NCBI GenBank assembly: GCA_964526835.1
Contig: CAZGMK010000007.1
Span: 1-64,000 of the forward strand
Origin: DAOSXA01 sp964526835
GTDB taxonomy: Bacteria > Zixibacteria > MSB-5A5 > GN15 > FEB-12
DNA length: 64,000 nucleotides
Reading direction: 5' to 3'
How positions within the stretch are numbered: the stretch's first letter is position 1; every line of letters starts with the position of its first letter. Below the pieces are notes generated by a model. That model made no database searches. It was not told the DNA's origin and saw nothing but the letters and a program-made list of their open reading frames with translations. Below are positions 17,271 to 25,740 of the stretch, piece by piece. Made by a program: the position numbers and the translations under genes.

Positions 17271-18326
17271 TCATTCCAGAATGTCCCAGCTCATGGCGGT
17301 ACCACGCTGGACATCACGTCTAACTCTCTTGCCTATCAAGTCCTGATAGTGCTTGGGAGGCAATCCGAAGCCGGGGCGGATCGAGCGGAGGTTATCCGAG
17401 GTCAAGGGTTCTCCCGCCCGAACATCCTCGGTAATATAGAGGCTGCGGCGGAAAACGAGTGAGCGCTTTTCATGCCGACCTGACACGCCATACCTGACTG
17501 TTCCCAGGGACTGCCAGGCGCGCTGCGTCTCCTCGACCAACAGCTTCATCTCGTCGGGCTCCAGCGAAAAAGCGGCGTCCACTCCACCTTCGGCGCGATC
17601 TAACGTGAAGTGCTTCTCTATTACCGTTGCGCCCAGAGCCGTCGCAGCCAGAGCTACCCCGATACCCAGCGTGTGGTCAGACAGGCCAACCTGGACATCG
17701 AAGAGGTCTTTCATATGACCTATGGTTCTGATATTCGTATCTTTCGGACTGGCCGGATAGCTGCTGGTGCATTTGAGCAGGACAATCTCTTCGCAGCCGG
17801 CTTCCCGAGCAGCTCTGACAGCTTCGTCCAATTCGGAGACCGTAGCCATGCCCGTAGATATAATCATGGGCTTCCCGGTGGAGGCCACCTTGCGTATAAG
17901 CGGCAGGTCCACAATCTCGAAGGATGCGATCTTATAGCACGGCACATCCAATTCCTCAAGAAAGTCAACAGCCGTATGGTCGAACGGCGTGCTGAATCCG
18001 ATCATACCAAGATCATGACACCGATCGAGAATCGGCCGGTGCCAATCCCAGGGAGTATAGGCCTTATTGTATAGTGCGTGCAGCGTGTCCCCGGACCACA
18101 GACTCCCTTCGTCCGTAATCTTGAAGTCCGGAAGATCGGAGTCGATCGTGATCGTGTCGGCCGTGTAGGTCTGAATCTTGAGCCCGTGCGCACCGGCGGC
18201 GGCCGCGGCGTCAACTATCTCGAGGGCCCGATCGAGTGACTGATTGTGGTTGCCGGACATCTCGGCAATTATTAGTGGCGGATGACCCGATCCGACAGTA
18301 CGTGAGCCCAACGTGATTTCTCTCAT
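17271..18326 (-). CDS. pseI: Pseudaminic acid synthase
   Basis: A 351-residue NeuB-superfamily enzyme that condenses the 6-deoxy hexose product of PseG with phosphoenolpyruvate to give a nonulosonic acid. The start IIAEMSGNHNQSLDRAL is closer to PseI than to NeuB or LegI. A TIM-barrel domain (FSTPFDHTAVDFLEEL, IEKHFTLDR) is followed by a C-terminal antifreeze-like SAF domain (RRSLYITEDVRAGEPLT to the end). ATG 18326 has AGGAGG 10 bases upstream and overlaps the PIG-L stop by 4 bases, so I prefer it over 18350. It completes the sugar skeleton of the pse pathway. Confidence 0.92.
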   Translation of the reverse strand: MREITLGSRTVGSGHPPLIIAEMSGNHNQSLDRALEIVDAAAAAGAHGLKIQTYTADTITIDSDLPDFKITDEGSLWSGDTLHALYNKAYTPWDWHRPILDRCHDLGMIGFSTPFDHTAVDFLEELDVPCYKIASFEIVDLPLIRKVASTGKPMIISTGMATVSELDEAVRAAREAGCEEIVLLKCTSSYPASPKDTNIRTIGHMKDLFDVQVGLSDHTLGIGVALAATALGATVIEKHFTLDRAEGGVDAAFSLEPDEMKLLVEETQRAWQSLGTVRYGVSGRHEKRSLVFRRSLYITEDVRAGEPLTSDNLRSIRPGFGLPPKHYQDLIGKRVRRDVQRGTAMSWDILE

Positions 18327-19036
18327 TGTTCTTTTCCTCCTTGCAACCACAGGCGCCGTCCCAACACGAAGGCCTCGGCGGCCTCTACGCCGATGGTGGC
18401 GCCCCTCCAGCGAGCCTGGTGAGTTACCGCATCAATGGAACGGGCGTGCGGCCATGGCCGCATCTCGGATTCGTATATCCGAAGAGCTTCCAGCTTTACT
18501 TCGAGGGTATGGGAAATGTCGACAAACCAATTCGGGACAAAGGGCGTCGCTGAGCCGGGCGGTTGCCACTCAGTGCTGGAAGCAACTTCGAAGAATAGCA
18601 GCTCGCGAACAACCCGGGCGCCAGGCATGGGACGACAGGCAGTCACGACGGCCTCGTGAAGACGACGATGGTCTATATTTACATCACCGCAGTGATGCGT
18701 GTAGACAATGTCCGGCTCAACTTCCGCAAACACCTGTTCGAGTCGTTTGATCACATCCAGCCGAGGCAGAGAGTCCATACGGTTGTCGGGAAGCGTACCC
18801 AACGTGACATTGGCAACGCCCAGTTTACGATTCGCCTCGCGGGCGGCCTGGGCCAGGGCGCTCAGTTCGCCTCCGCGAGCTTCGCGATCTCGTTGTGCAT
18901 CGCGACTTGTAATGCCCTCAGCCATGATGGCCACATGCACTTCATCACCCCGACCAGCATGGCGAGCTATCGTTCCGCCGCATCCCAGGACCTCGTCGTC
19001 AGGGTGAGCGGCTATGACCAGTATCCTAGGAGGCAT
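18323..19036 (-). CDS. PIG-L/LmbE-family N-deacetylase
   Basis: A 237-residue zinc-dependent deacetylase. The metal motif AHPDDE appears near residue 8 (VIAAHPDDEVLGCGGT) and a second ligand region HHCGDVNIDHRRLH near residue 110. The family removes N-acetyl groups from sugars such as GlcNAc-PI, mycothiol precursors and lipid-linked sugars. It overlaps the upstream formyltransferase by 11 bases and pseI by 4 bases. Lying between formyltransferase and synthase genes, it may free an amine that a formyltransferase then modifies; this is inference. Confidence 0.88.
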   Translation of the reverse strand: MPPRILVIAAHPDDEVLGCGGTIARHAGRGDEVHVAIMAEGITSRDAQRDREARGGELSALAQAAREANRKLGVANVTLGTLPDNRMDSLPRLDVIKRLEQVFAEVEPDIVYTHHCGDVNIDHRRLHEAVVTACRPMPGARVVRELLFFEVASSTEWQPPGSATPFVPNWFVDISHTLEVKLEALRIYESEMRPWPHARSIDAVTHQARWRGATIGVEAAEAFVLGRRLWLQGGKEQ

Positions 19037-19709
19037 CGCCAGTCTCCGTGATTGTCACATCCGCGACAATACGTCCATCCCTTCTCGCGGCCCGCGAAAA
19101 CTCGAAACGGAACGGTCCCGCCTCCAAAAAGGCCTGGGGATAGCCCTCGGCATCAAGCATCCGAATATGGTCAAAGAGCTGATTAAGGGTCTCGACATCA
19201 TCAATCCGGCTTTGCTCTGGGCGACGCCGCCTGAAGCAAACGACCTTTCCGCTTTGAGGCTCCGGCTGCGGGTTTTCTTGAATGATCTTCTTAATCATAT
19301 CCTCAACCAGGCGTCCCCCACGGATGTAGATTTCCTCAGCGCTACCCTGGAGGGAAAGTGGCTCCTTCATGTAGACAGGACCGGCATCCAGCTCTTCGGC
19401 ACAGCGAAGGGCCGTCATCCTGGTCTCGCTGATGCCTCGTGCTATGAGGTTCTGCAGCGGGCTGCCACCGCGACCGAAGGGCAGATCTGTCATGTGGAAT
19501 ACAATGCACTCGAAGTTCGAGTAGATCTCCTCCGGGATGATGTAGGACCAGTGTGGAAAGAAGATGTACTTCGGGCTTAAACGCCTGAGAATCTCCATTT
19601 TGAATTCCCGGCGCTTGCGGATCAGCACGAACTCCTCTCCCGTCGCTTCTGATAAGCGCGAGGCCATACCTTCATGCCAGGGCCGGCTAGTGGCAACAAC
19701 ATACGTCAT
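19026..19709 (-). CDS. Formyltransferase-family protein (second of pair)
   Basis: A 227-residue protein related to the catalytic domain of methionyl-tRNA and sugar formyltransferases. The core reads CIVFHMTDLPFGRGGSPLQN near residue 90, matching the family's N-x-H-x-S/T-x-L-P-x-x-R-G pattern, except that the usual Asn two residues before the His is not obvious (VFHMTDLP). The downstream Asp is kept in EELDAGPVYMKEP. Its start overlaps the previous stop (TGATG). It probably formylates an amino sugar from N10-formyl-tetrahydrofolate, but the altered Asn position may change or reduce activity. Confidence 0.78.
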   Translation of the reverse strand: MTYVVATSRPWHEGMASRLSEATGEEFVLIRKRREFKMEILRRLSPKYIFFPHWSYIIPEEIYSNFECIVFHMTDLPFGRGGSPLQNLIARGISETRMTALRCAEELDAGPVYMKEPLSLQGSAEEIYIRGGRLVEDMIKKIIQENPQPEPQSGKVVCFRRRRPEQSRIDDVETLNQLFDHIRMLDAEGYPQAFLEAGPFRFEFSRAARRDGRIVADVTITETGDAS

Positions 19710-20320
19710 CAGGTAGAGTCCTCCGAGACGCCGCCGGCATCAAGCGTTTCTTGCTGACAGCGTCCGATCAGTTCCCGTACCGGGGTATCCCAGCCCTCGG
19801 TGAGCAGGTGCTCGACTTGCTTGATATCACGGGCGTAATGGAAGGTGCCACCCCTGGGTTGGGGGGAGCACGGATGCCGGCCGATCCGAACTTGCGGCCA
19901 TATCTTCATAAACAGACTCTCTATTGTGGCTGACAACTTCGCATAGGTTGTGCGAAGTGTCTCGGTGTCAGCGAAGGTCAATTCGCTCTGAGCCAGGATG
20001 TCTCCGGTGTCGATTCCCGGATCAATGTAGTGGATAGTCACACCCTTCGGTGTATCCTCGAGAAAGCTCCACAGATTGGGGTCCTTGCCACGATTGTAGG
20101 GAAGCAAGGATATGTGGAGGTTCACCACCTTGCGGGGAAACCGCTGCAGAATCTCCTCGCGGATTAGGTACTGATACCCGTAACTGACAATGAAATCTAC
20201 ATCTCGCAGAATCTTTGATCGGGCACTGATTCGCTTTTCGGTGTGGACTACTTCATCGTTCTGCCTTCGCAGGAACTCGATCATGTGCTCGCGTCGTGGT
20301 CCCAAGTACAGAATCTTCAT
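19709..20320 (-). CDS. Formyltransferase-family protein (first of pair)
   Basis: A 203-residue formyltransferase domain with the full catalytic set: NLHISLLPYNRG near residue 88 supplies Asn and His, and DPGIDTGDIL near residue 122 supplies Asp. The enzyme lacks the C-terminal tRNA-binding domain of methionyl-tRNA formyltransferase, as expected of sugar N-formyltransferases. Its start overlaps the pseG stop by 4 bases (ATGA). No PseH acetyltransferase is present in the locus, so this enzyme may acylate the 4-amino group made by PseC, giving an N-formyl sugar. That step is inference from context. Confidence 0.82.
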   Translation of the reverse strand: MKILYLGPRREHMIEFLRRQNDEVVHTEKRISARSKILRDVDFIVSYGYQYLIREEILQRFPRKVVNLHISLLPYNRGKDPNLWSFLEDTPKGVTIHYIDPGIDTGDILAQSELTFADTETLRTTYAKLSATIESLFMKIWPQVRIGRHPCSPQPRGGTFHYARDIKQVEHLLTEGWDTPVRELIGRCQQETLDAGGVSEDST

Positions 20321-21426
20321 GCGGTCACCCCCTCCACCCGATCGCTTTCCTTGAAAGCGGCGGCCACCCTCTTGGCCCCCTTGCCATCAACCAGCCTCAG
20401 GGCGCGTTCCGAAATCCGGGCCCGCATCGCCGAATCCGTAGCCATTCGTTCGATAGCCTCTCGAAGGTCTTCAATGCTGACCGCGTTCGCGTGACCGAGG
20501 AAAGTCGCCGCGCCATACCGGTCTACTGACTGAGCAATTGGAATCTGGTTGTCCGCGACCGCGACGACTATGGTGGGCAGACCGAGACAACAGCGCTCCC
20601 AGGTGGTTGTGCCGCCGGCGCCGACGGCAAAGTCGGCCCGCGCCATGAGGCGGGCGATATCGGGAACTTCTGTGTGAACCGTAATGCCGCGCAGACGAGA
20701 AGCGCGCTCCAGAATCTCGTTCCGTAAGGGGTTGGCCTTCCCTATGACCACATCGGCGGTCCATCGGCCGGCCGGCAAAGACTCGAGTGCCGCCAGAGTC
20801 TTGAGCGTTTCACCGGTTGGGTCCACGGCCCCAAAGTACACAAATATGCGCACAGAGGAATCGTTGCTCCTCGTCGAGGGAGACACGGATCCGAATTCCG
20901 GGCGCAGAAGGGCATATTCGGGACCCAGTATCATATCGCAATGTCGAGGGACAAGACCATTATAGCGCCCCTGCATGTCGGTGTGGTAATTCTGATCCAG
21001 AAGCGCATCGCAATCGTGCCGACGGTTCGCCAGATCGTCAATGACCATGAGGCGGCCTGCATGCGGACGGAGGTATCCCTCCCATAGATGATCGAGGCCG
21101 TAGTGATCTACTATCAGTGTGTCGGCTTCCAGACATTCAGATTGAAGCGCCGCCAGGGTCTCGACCGCGTCGATCTTCTGGTCGACCACCAGCCATTGCG
21201 CATACTCATCCGGGTAGTGATCGGCGACCATGTCCCGGCAATATGGCAGGCAGAGGACCCGATATCCGGTTTGTCTGATACGATCGATTAGGTTTCCCGG
21301 ATGCTCGCGACAGACGAAAACGATGTCGTCGCCCCGGTCTGCAAGAGCCCCGGCCAGCGTCAGGCAACGCATCACGTGCCCACTGCCGATCTGGATCGAG
21401 GCATCTGTGCGAATAATCACGGGCAT
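20317..21426 (-). CDS. pseG: UDP-2,4-diacylamido-trideoxy-altropyranose hydrolase
   Basis: A 369-residue GT-B-like hydrolase that removes UDP from the diacylamino trideoxy-altrose intermediate before condensation by PseI. The N-terminus has RTDASIQIGSGHVMRCLTLA, with the family's catalytic His in GSGHVMR. Later GAGGTTTWERCCLGLPTIVV is the nucleotide-binding segment. I chose ATG 21426 because family members begin two or three residues before this motif; an upstream in-frame start at 21537 lies in the previous gene. It is somewhat longer than the usual 280-340 residues. Confidence 0.92.
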   Translation of the reverse strand: MPVIIRTDASIQIGSGHVMRCLTLAGALADRGDDIVFVCREHPGNLIDRIRQTGYRVLCLPYCRDMVADHYPDEYAQWLVVDQKIDAVETLAALQSECLEADTLIVDHYGLDHLWEGYLRPHAGRLMVIDDLANRRHDCDALLDQNYHTDMQGRYNGLVPRHCDMILGPEYALLRPEFGSVSPSTRSNDSSVRIFVYFGAVDPTGETLKTLAALESLPAGRWTADVVIGKANPLRNEILERASRLRGITVHTEVPDIARLMARADFAVGAGGTTTWERCCLGLPTIVVAVADNQIPIAQSVDRYGAATFLGHANAVSIEDLREAIERMATDSAMRARISERALRLVDGKGAKRVAAAFKESDRVEGVTA

Positions 21427-21427
21427 G

Positions 21428-22768
21428 TTATGCCAGCCTCCTGAACCCGGCCACCGCCGGTTTGCCAATGAGTCTCGATTCGGTGTCACCGACACGCCAT
21501 GCATCGCTAACCACCCCAAAAACCTCATCCACGGCATTCAAATAGCGTTCGACATTCTGGGGCGTGTGCGCATACATGGCATAGCAGAGATTGCTGGCCA
21601 GGATACCACGCTGCATCATCTCCTGCACAAACAGAGCTTTCATTGACAACCATTCGTCACACTCGAAAACGAAGTGACTCAGAGGCTCGATACCGCTAAC
21701 GTGGATTGGTAAGTCGTGCGTTTCGGCTGCCGATTTCCAGCCCTCTTGCACTGTCCGGCCAACTTCGACCAGATGCTTGGCGACATCCATTTGCCGGTGT
21801 TTCTTCACGGTGGCAAGGGCCGCAGCGGGGCCGATGCGCTCGGTCCAGTTGGTCGAGGAAATGAAACTACGTTGACTCGCCTCCATTATCGCGGTTCGTC
21901 CGATAACTGCGGCAATGGCATAACCGTTACCGAGAGCCTTGCTGAAGACGGCGACATCAGGCTCGACTCCAAGAACTAGATGTGAACCGCCCGTATTGAG
22001 GCGGAAGCCCGCCGAGACTTCATCGATAATGAAAGCCGCTCCGGCCTTGCGAGCAATGTCCGCAGCTCTTGCGAGGAAACCCTCTGCGGGCCATTCACTC
22101 CGTACTGGCTCGGTAACGACCGCGGCCAATTCTGAACCTTGCTCGGAAATTATCTTTTCGAGATCCTCCAGATGATTGTAGCGGAACGGTAGAGCAGTGC
22201 CGGAGAGACCCCGCGGTACTCCGGTCGGCTCAAGACCGGGCAGCAGATGCTCGCCGAGAGCGTTCTCGGTACCAAGGTTGGCCGCCAGATACCAGTCATG
22301 CCAACCATGATAACCACAGAAGGCTATCTTGTCGCGACCGGTTGCGGCTCGGGCCAGGCGTACCGCCATTGCCATGGCTTCTCCACCGGTCCGACTGTAG
22401 CGGACCATATCCGCCCATGGATGCAGATCTATAAGGAGCTCCGCAAGTTCGACCTCTTCCGGACAGTTCAGAGAGCAACTAACGCCGTTATCTATGGCCT
22501 CACGAACCGCGCTGTCAACATCCTGGTCAGCATATCCGAGAACGTTGGCGCCAATACCGGAGATGCTCATATCAAGGTACTCGTTGCCATCCAGATCCCA
22601 CACCCGTGCCCCCCTGGCACGCGAATAGTAGCCCGGCCAAAGGCCGGACGAGAACTGATCGGGGCGCTTGGACAGGAGTTGGGTCAGGCCCGGAATGATC
22701 TTCTTTCCCCTGTCCTGCAACTGTACTCCACGCCGGCCCGTAGTCTTGTCGAGTATCGTGTCAGGCAT
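21428..22768 (-). CDS. Class III (HemL-like) aminotransferase
   Basis: A 446-residue PLP enzyme of the glutamate-1-semialdehyde aminomutase branch. The acidic motif FIIDEVSAGFRLNTGG near residue 230 and the PLP lysine in VFSKALGNGYAIAAV near residue 265 are clear. Substrate binding by the N-terminal LWPGYYSRARGARVWDLDG is typical. It is not beside heme genes but inside the nonulosonate block, so it probably transaminates a sugar, perhaps after oxidation by the aldo/keto reductase two genes upstream. The start ATG 22768 lies inside the cytidylyltransferase 3' end (8-base overlap); 22816 is the alternative. Confidence 0.85.
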   Translation of the reverse strand: MPDTILDKTTGRRGVQLQDRGKKIIPGLTQLLSKRPDQFSSGLWPGYYSRARGARVWDLDGNEYLDMSISGIGANVLGYADQDVDSAVREAIDNGVSCSLNCPEEVELAELLIDLHPWADMVRYSRTGGEAMAMAVRLARAATGRDKIAFCGYHGWHDWYLAANLGTENALGEHLLPGLEPTGVPRGLSGTALPFRYNHLEDLEKIISEQGSELAAVVTEPVRSEWPAEGFLARAADIARKAGAAFIIDEVSAGFRLNTGGSHLVLGVEPDVAVFSKALGNGYAIAAVIGRTAIMEASQRSFISSTNWTERIGPAAALATVKKHRQMDVAKHLVEVGRTVQEGWKSAAETHDLPIHVSGIEPLSHFVFECDEWLSMKALFVQEMMQRGILASNLCYAMYAHTPQNVERYLNAVDEVFGVVSDAWRVGDTESRLIGKPAVAGFRRLA

Positions 22769-23528
22769 TCCCTGCCTCCCGCCTATCCAGCTCCAGCGAT
22801 TTGGCCAGGCCCTCATTTCGTTCGAAGGCTTGATTCACTTGTCTCAACTCCGGTCGTCCTTCCAGAAGATCAAAAACATCGTATCGGTCGAAGTTCGGCT
22901 TAACCTGATACAGATGCTGATAAATCACCTTGATCAACTCATAATCCTCGGGCTCATCCACGGTCCATCGTAGGTCCGAAAGGTCTTCATCGTTTTCATG
23001 GTTCGCAAGTTTGAAACGACTCGGTTGCGACCAAATATATGGTGTCACATGTTCTCGCTGGGACGGCAGTTCGGCCTCTCGCCAGGCAGCTTCCAAGCAC
23101 TCGAAGCGAATGACCTCGGCGTCGAGGCCGTCGGGATAGGTGGGTTTGATGGTATTGGAGGTGTAATCATAGCCGCCATCCAGGTGGTAACTGACGATGT
23201 CGTCGATCAGGTCGGGGTCGGCTACCGGGCAATCACCAGTGAGGCGCACCACGTGCGCGGGCTGATACCCCCTGGCGGCCTGGTAGAAGCGATCGAGTAC
23301 GTCCTCAAGGCTGCCGCGGTAACATGGCACGTCCAGTTTGTGGCACAATCCGGCAATCGGTTCGTCGCTGACCTCATCACTGGTAGCGACAATCAGCTCA
23401 TCAGCGAGATTCATGCGGCTCAATCGTTCGAGATGCAATTGAAGCATTGGCTTGCCGAGAATCGGCAGCAGCACCTTACCGGGAAGACGGGATGAGGAGA
23501 CGCGGGCCTGAACGATGGCGAGAATCAT
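22761..23528 (-). CDS. SpsF-like CMP-sugar cytidylyltransferase
   Basis: A 255-residue nucleotidyltransferase. It opens with MILAIVQARVSSSRLPGKVL, the cytidylyltransferase signature (Q-A-R-x-x-S-x-R-L-P-x-K), followed by RLTGDCPVADPDLIDD and, later, LRWTVDEPEDYELI, both typical of SpsF and PseF-type enzymes. ATG 23528 has AGGAG 7 bases upstream. It probably activates the nonulosonic acid with CTP, filling the PseF role. Bacillus sps loci likewise pair SpsE (synthase), SpsF and SpsG (PseG-like). Confidence 0.88.
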   Translation of the reverse strand: MILAIVQARVSSSRLPGKVLLPILGKPMLQLHLERLSRMNLADELIVATSDEVSDEPIAGLCHKLDVPCYRGSLEDVLDRFYQAARGYQPAHVVRLTGDCPVADPDLIDDIVSYHLDGGYDYTSNTIKPTYPDGLDAEVIRFECLEAAWREAELPSQREHVTPYIWSQPSRFKLANHENDEDLSDLRWTVDEPEDYELIKVIYQHLYQVKPNFDRYDVFDLLEGRPELRQVNQAFERNEGLAKSLELDRREAGNA

Positions 23529-23541
23529 ATCGAACTCCTGG

Positions 23542-24465
23542 TCAAGTGGTCGGTTGTGGCCGAGTGAACTGCCAGAGCGACGGATCGATGAATCGTGGTT
23601 CCTCGATACGCCATGAAGCGTAGTCGAACGAACCTGAGCTCTCCGACGCGGCAGCAATGATCTGTTTGAGCTGTTCCTGATTGCAGACTCCGACGATGAC
23701 TCGAGAGACTTCCGGACACTGCAGGACAAACTGTAGGGCGGCCTGCAATGCGGTGAGGCCGGATTCGTTCAAGGCTGCACGGTACCGGCGGAGATGGCCT
23801 GCGATTGGTTCGAAGTGTCCGTTGAGTTCCTCCGGAGACATCAGCAGCAGCCCCTGAAGAAAGACTGATCGGACATGAATCTCGACTCCTGCGTCGTGCA
23901 GGTGAGTGAGATACCCGGCGTCCGGCAGCCGCTGGTCGAGAACATTCATCGGCAACTGGACGATATCCGGAACCATAATTTCCATAGTGCGATCTATCTG
24001 CTCAGCTGTGTATACCGACACTCCGACCGAGCTGACCAGTCCAAGAGCCCGCAGCGTGAGGAGCATCTCCGCCAGCTCTTCACCGCCTGGCTTGAGCAGA
24101 TCATCGGCATCATGGACCAGCAAGCCGTGCACCGAGGGCTGCTGCAACCTCTCGAGCGACCGCCGGAACGAATCGACCACCAGCTTGATGTCGTCCCTTG
24201 CCACCCTGCCGGACGGGATCTTGACCGTTTTGGTGACGATCCAGAACGGATGGTCTGGCGGCAGGATACGGCCAAGCAATTCCTCGCTGTCGCCGTAGAG
24301 GTGCGCCGTGTCCAGCAGGCTGATTCCGCTGGTCGCGGCCAGGTTCAGGATTCTCGCCGCCTCCCCAAGAGGCACTTGACCGTCCGGGTTGGCGATGCCG
24401 TAGTCGAGACCGAACTGGACAGTCCCAAGCCCCAGGCGGCAGACAGCAGGGGAGGAATGGGTCAT
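23542..24465 (-). CDS. Aldo/keto reductase
   Basis: A 307-residue NAD(P)H-dependent oxidoreductase with a TIM-barrel fold. The catalytic Asp and Tyr lie in SLLDTAHLYGDSEELLG near residue 48, the Lys in WIVTKTVKIP, and the His in VHGLLVHDADDLL near residue 115. The C-terminal cofactor segment VIVGVCNQEQLKQI replaces the usual IPG motif. It overlaps pseC by 4 bases. AKRs also occur in other nonulosonate loci and may act with the class III aminotransferase on a side-chain carbon; the substrate is not readable from sequence. Confidence 0.85.
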   Translation of the reverse strand: MTHSSPAVCRLGLGTVQFGLDYGIANPDGQVPLGEAARILNLAATSGISLLDTAHLYGDSEELLGRILPPDHPFWIVTKTVKIPSGRVARDDIKLVVDSFRRSLERLQQPSVHGLLVHDADDLLKPGGEELAEMLLTLRALGLVSSVGVSVYTAEQIDRTMEIMVPDIVQLPMNVLDQRLPDAGYLTHLHDAGVEIHVRSVFLQGLLLMSPEELNGHFEPIAGHLRRYRAALNESGLTALQAALQFVLQCPEVSRVIVGVCNQEQLKQIIAAASESSGSFDYASWRIEEPRFIDPSLWQFTRPQPTT

Positions 24466-25715
24466 TCGTTCCTGCCCTTCGTTAGAACGTTAGCCAGTGC
24501 ATCTATTACCCGTTCAACGTCGGCCTCGGTCAGGGTCGGGTACATCGGCAGACTCAGACAGCGAGCATAATAGGCCGCAGCGCCCGGGTAATTCTCTCGT
24601 CGCAGCCCATAGAGTGATCGGTAGTAAGGCTGGTACGGCAGCGGTATGTAGTGCACCTGCGTGCCGATTCGTCTGGAGCGAAGCGAGTTCATCAGGGTGG
24701 CGCGATCGACCCCGAACCGAGCGAAGTCAACGGCGACGACAAACAAGTGGTAAGCATGCGTTCGACCGCGTCGCAATTGCAGGGGGCGCACCGAGCCGTC
24801 CGGGAAATGCCTTTGAATCAGGTCATCGTAAAGGCAGGCGATCTCGGACCGTCGCTGCAGTGACCAATCCAGTCGCTTCAACTGGCTCAGACCCAGCGCT
24901 GCCTGAATATCGGTAAGGCGGTAGTTGTAGCCGAGCCGATGCATTTCATAGTACCAGGGATTGACCCGGCCGTCGCCGGCGAGGGCCAGATCATCCAGTT
25001 GCAGATCGTCCTTCTGCATGCCGTGGTTGCGATATAGACGCAGACGCGCGGCGAGTTCGCCGTCATTGGTGGTGACCGCCCCGCCTTCACCCATGGCGAC
25101 GTGTTTCACCGGATGGAACGAGAAGACAGTCAGGTCAGAGTGGAGGCCGTCGCCGATTCGATGAATGGCGTCGCCGGCTCGGTATTCCGCTCCGATGGCG
25201 TGACAGGCATCTGAGACAACTCGGGCTCCGTGGTCTTTGGCCATCATATAAATATGGGGCAAATCGGCCGGCTGACCGGCGAAGTGAACCGGGATAACGG
25301 CCTTGATGCGATGCGCGCGGTCTTCTGTCAGCAGGCGGCCGAGGCTCGGCACGGATACATTGCCGGTCTCGGGATCGATATCGGCAAACCTGACCTCCGC
25401 TCCCACGTAGCGGGCGCAATTCGCACTGGCCAGGAAGCTGTTGGCGGACGTCACGACCACGTCGTCGGCACCCACACCCAGGGCCAGGAGCGAAAGATGG
25501 AGGGCGGCGGTGCCGTTGGCGCAGGCAACGGCATGACCCGCACAGACACGCGCCGCCAGAGCCCTTTCAAAGGCCGGACCGGTGTCTCCCTGGGTCAACC
25601 ACTCGGAACGTAGTACACTGACTACTGCCCGAATATCGTCTTCTGTAATATCCTGGCGTCCATATGGAAGGAACTTCGGATCAGTCAAAGAGCTGGCTTT
25701 TGTAACGACTTCCAT
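24462..25715 (-). CDS. pseC: UDP-4-amino-4,6-dideoxy-altrose transaminase
   Basis: A 417-residue DegT/DnrJ/EryC1 PLP aminotransferase. FLPYGRQDITEDDIRAV opens the protein, as in PseC, and the PLP lysine sits in FSFHPVKHVAMGEGG near residue 195. The N-terminal part carries AVACANGTAALHLSLLA and SFLASANCARYVGAEV, conserved in the family. It transfers an amino group from glutamate to C4 of the PseB product. GGAG lies 9 bases upstream of ATG 25715. It follows pseB by 25 bases. Confidence 0.93.
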   Translation of the reverse strand: MEVVTKASSLTDPKFLPYGRQDITEDDIRAVVSVLRSEWLTQGDTGPAFERALAARVCAGHAVACANGTAALHLSLLALGVGADDVVVTSANSFLASANCARYVGAEVRFADIDPETGNVSVPSLGRLLTEDRAHRIKAVIPVHFAGQPADLPHIYMMAKDHGARVVSDACHAIGAEYRAGDAIHRIGDGLHSDLTVFSFHPVKHVAMGEGGAVTTNDGELAARLRLYRNHGMQKDDLQLDDLALAGDGRVNPWYYEMHRLGYNYRLTDIQAALGLSQLKRLDWSLQRRSEIACLYDDLIQRHFPDGSVRPLQLRRGRTHAYHLFVVAVDFARFGVDRATLMNSLRSRRIGTQVHYIPLPYQPYYRSLYGLRRENYPGAAAYYARCLSLPMYPTLTEADVERVIDALANVLTKGRNE

Positions 25716-25740
25716 GTCGTCAAACTCCGGTTGCTGAAAT

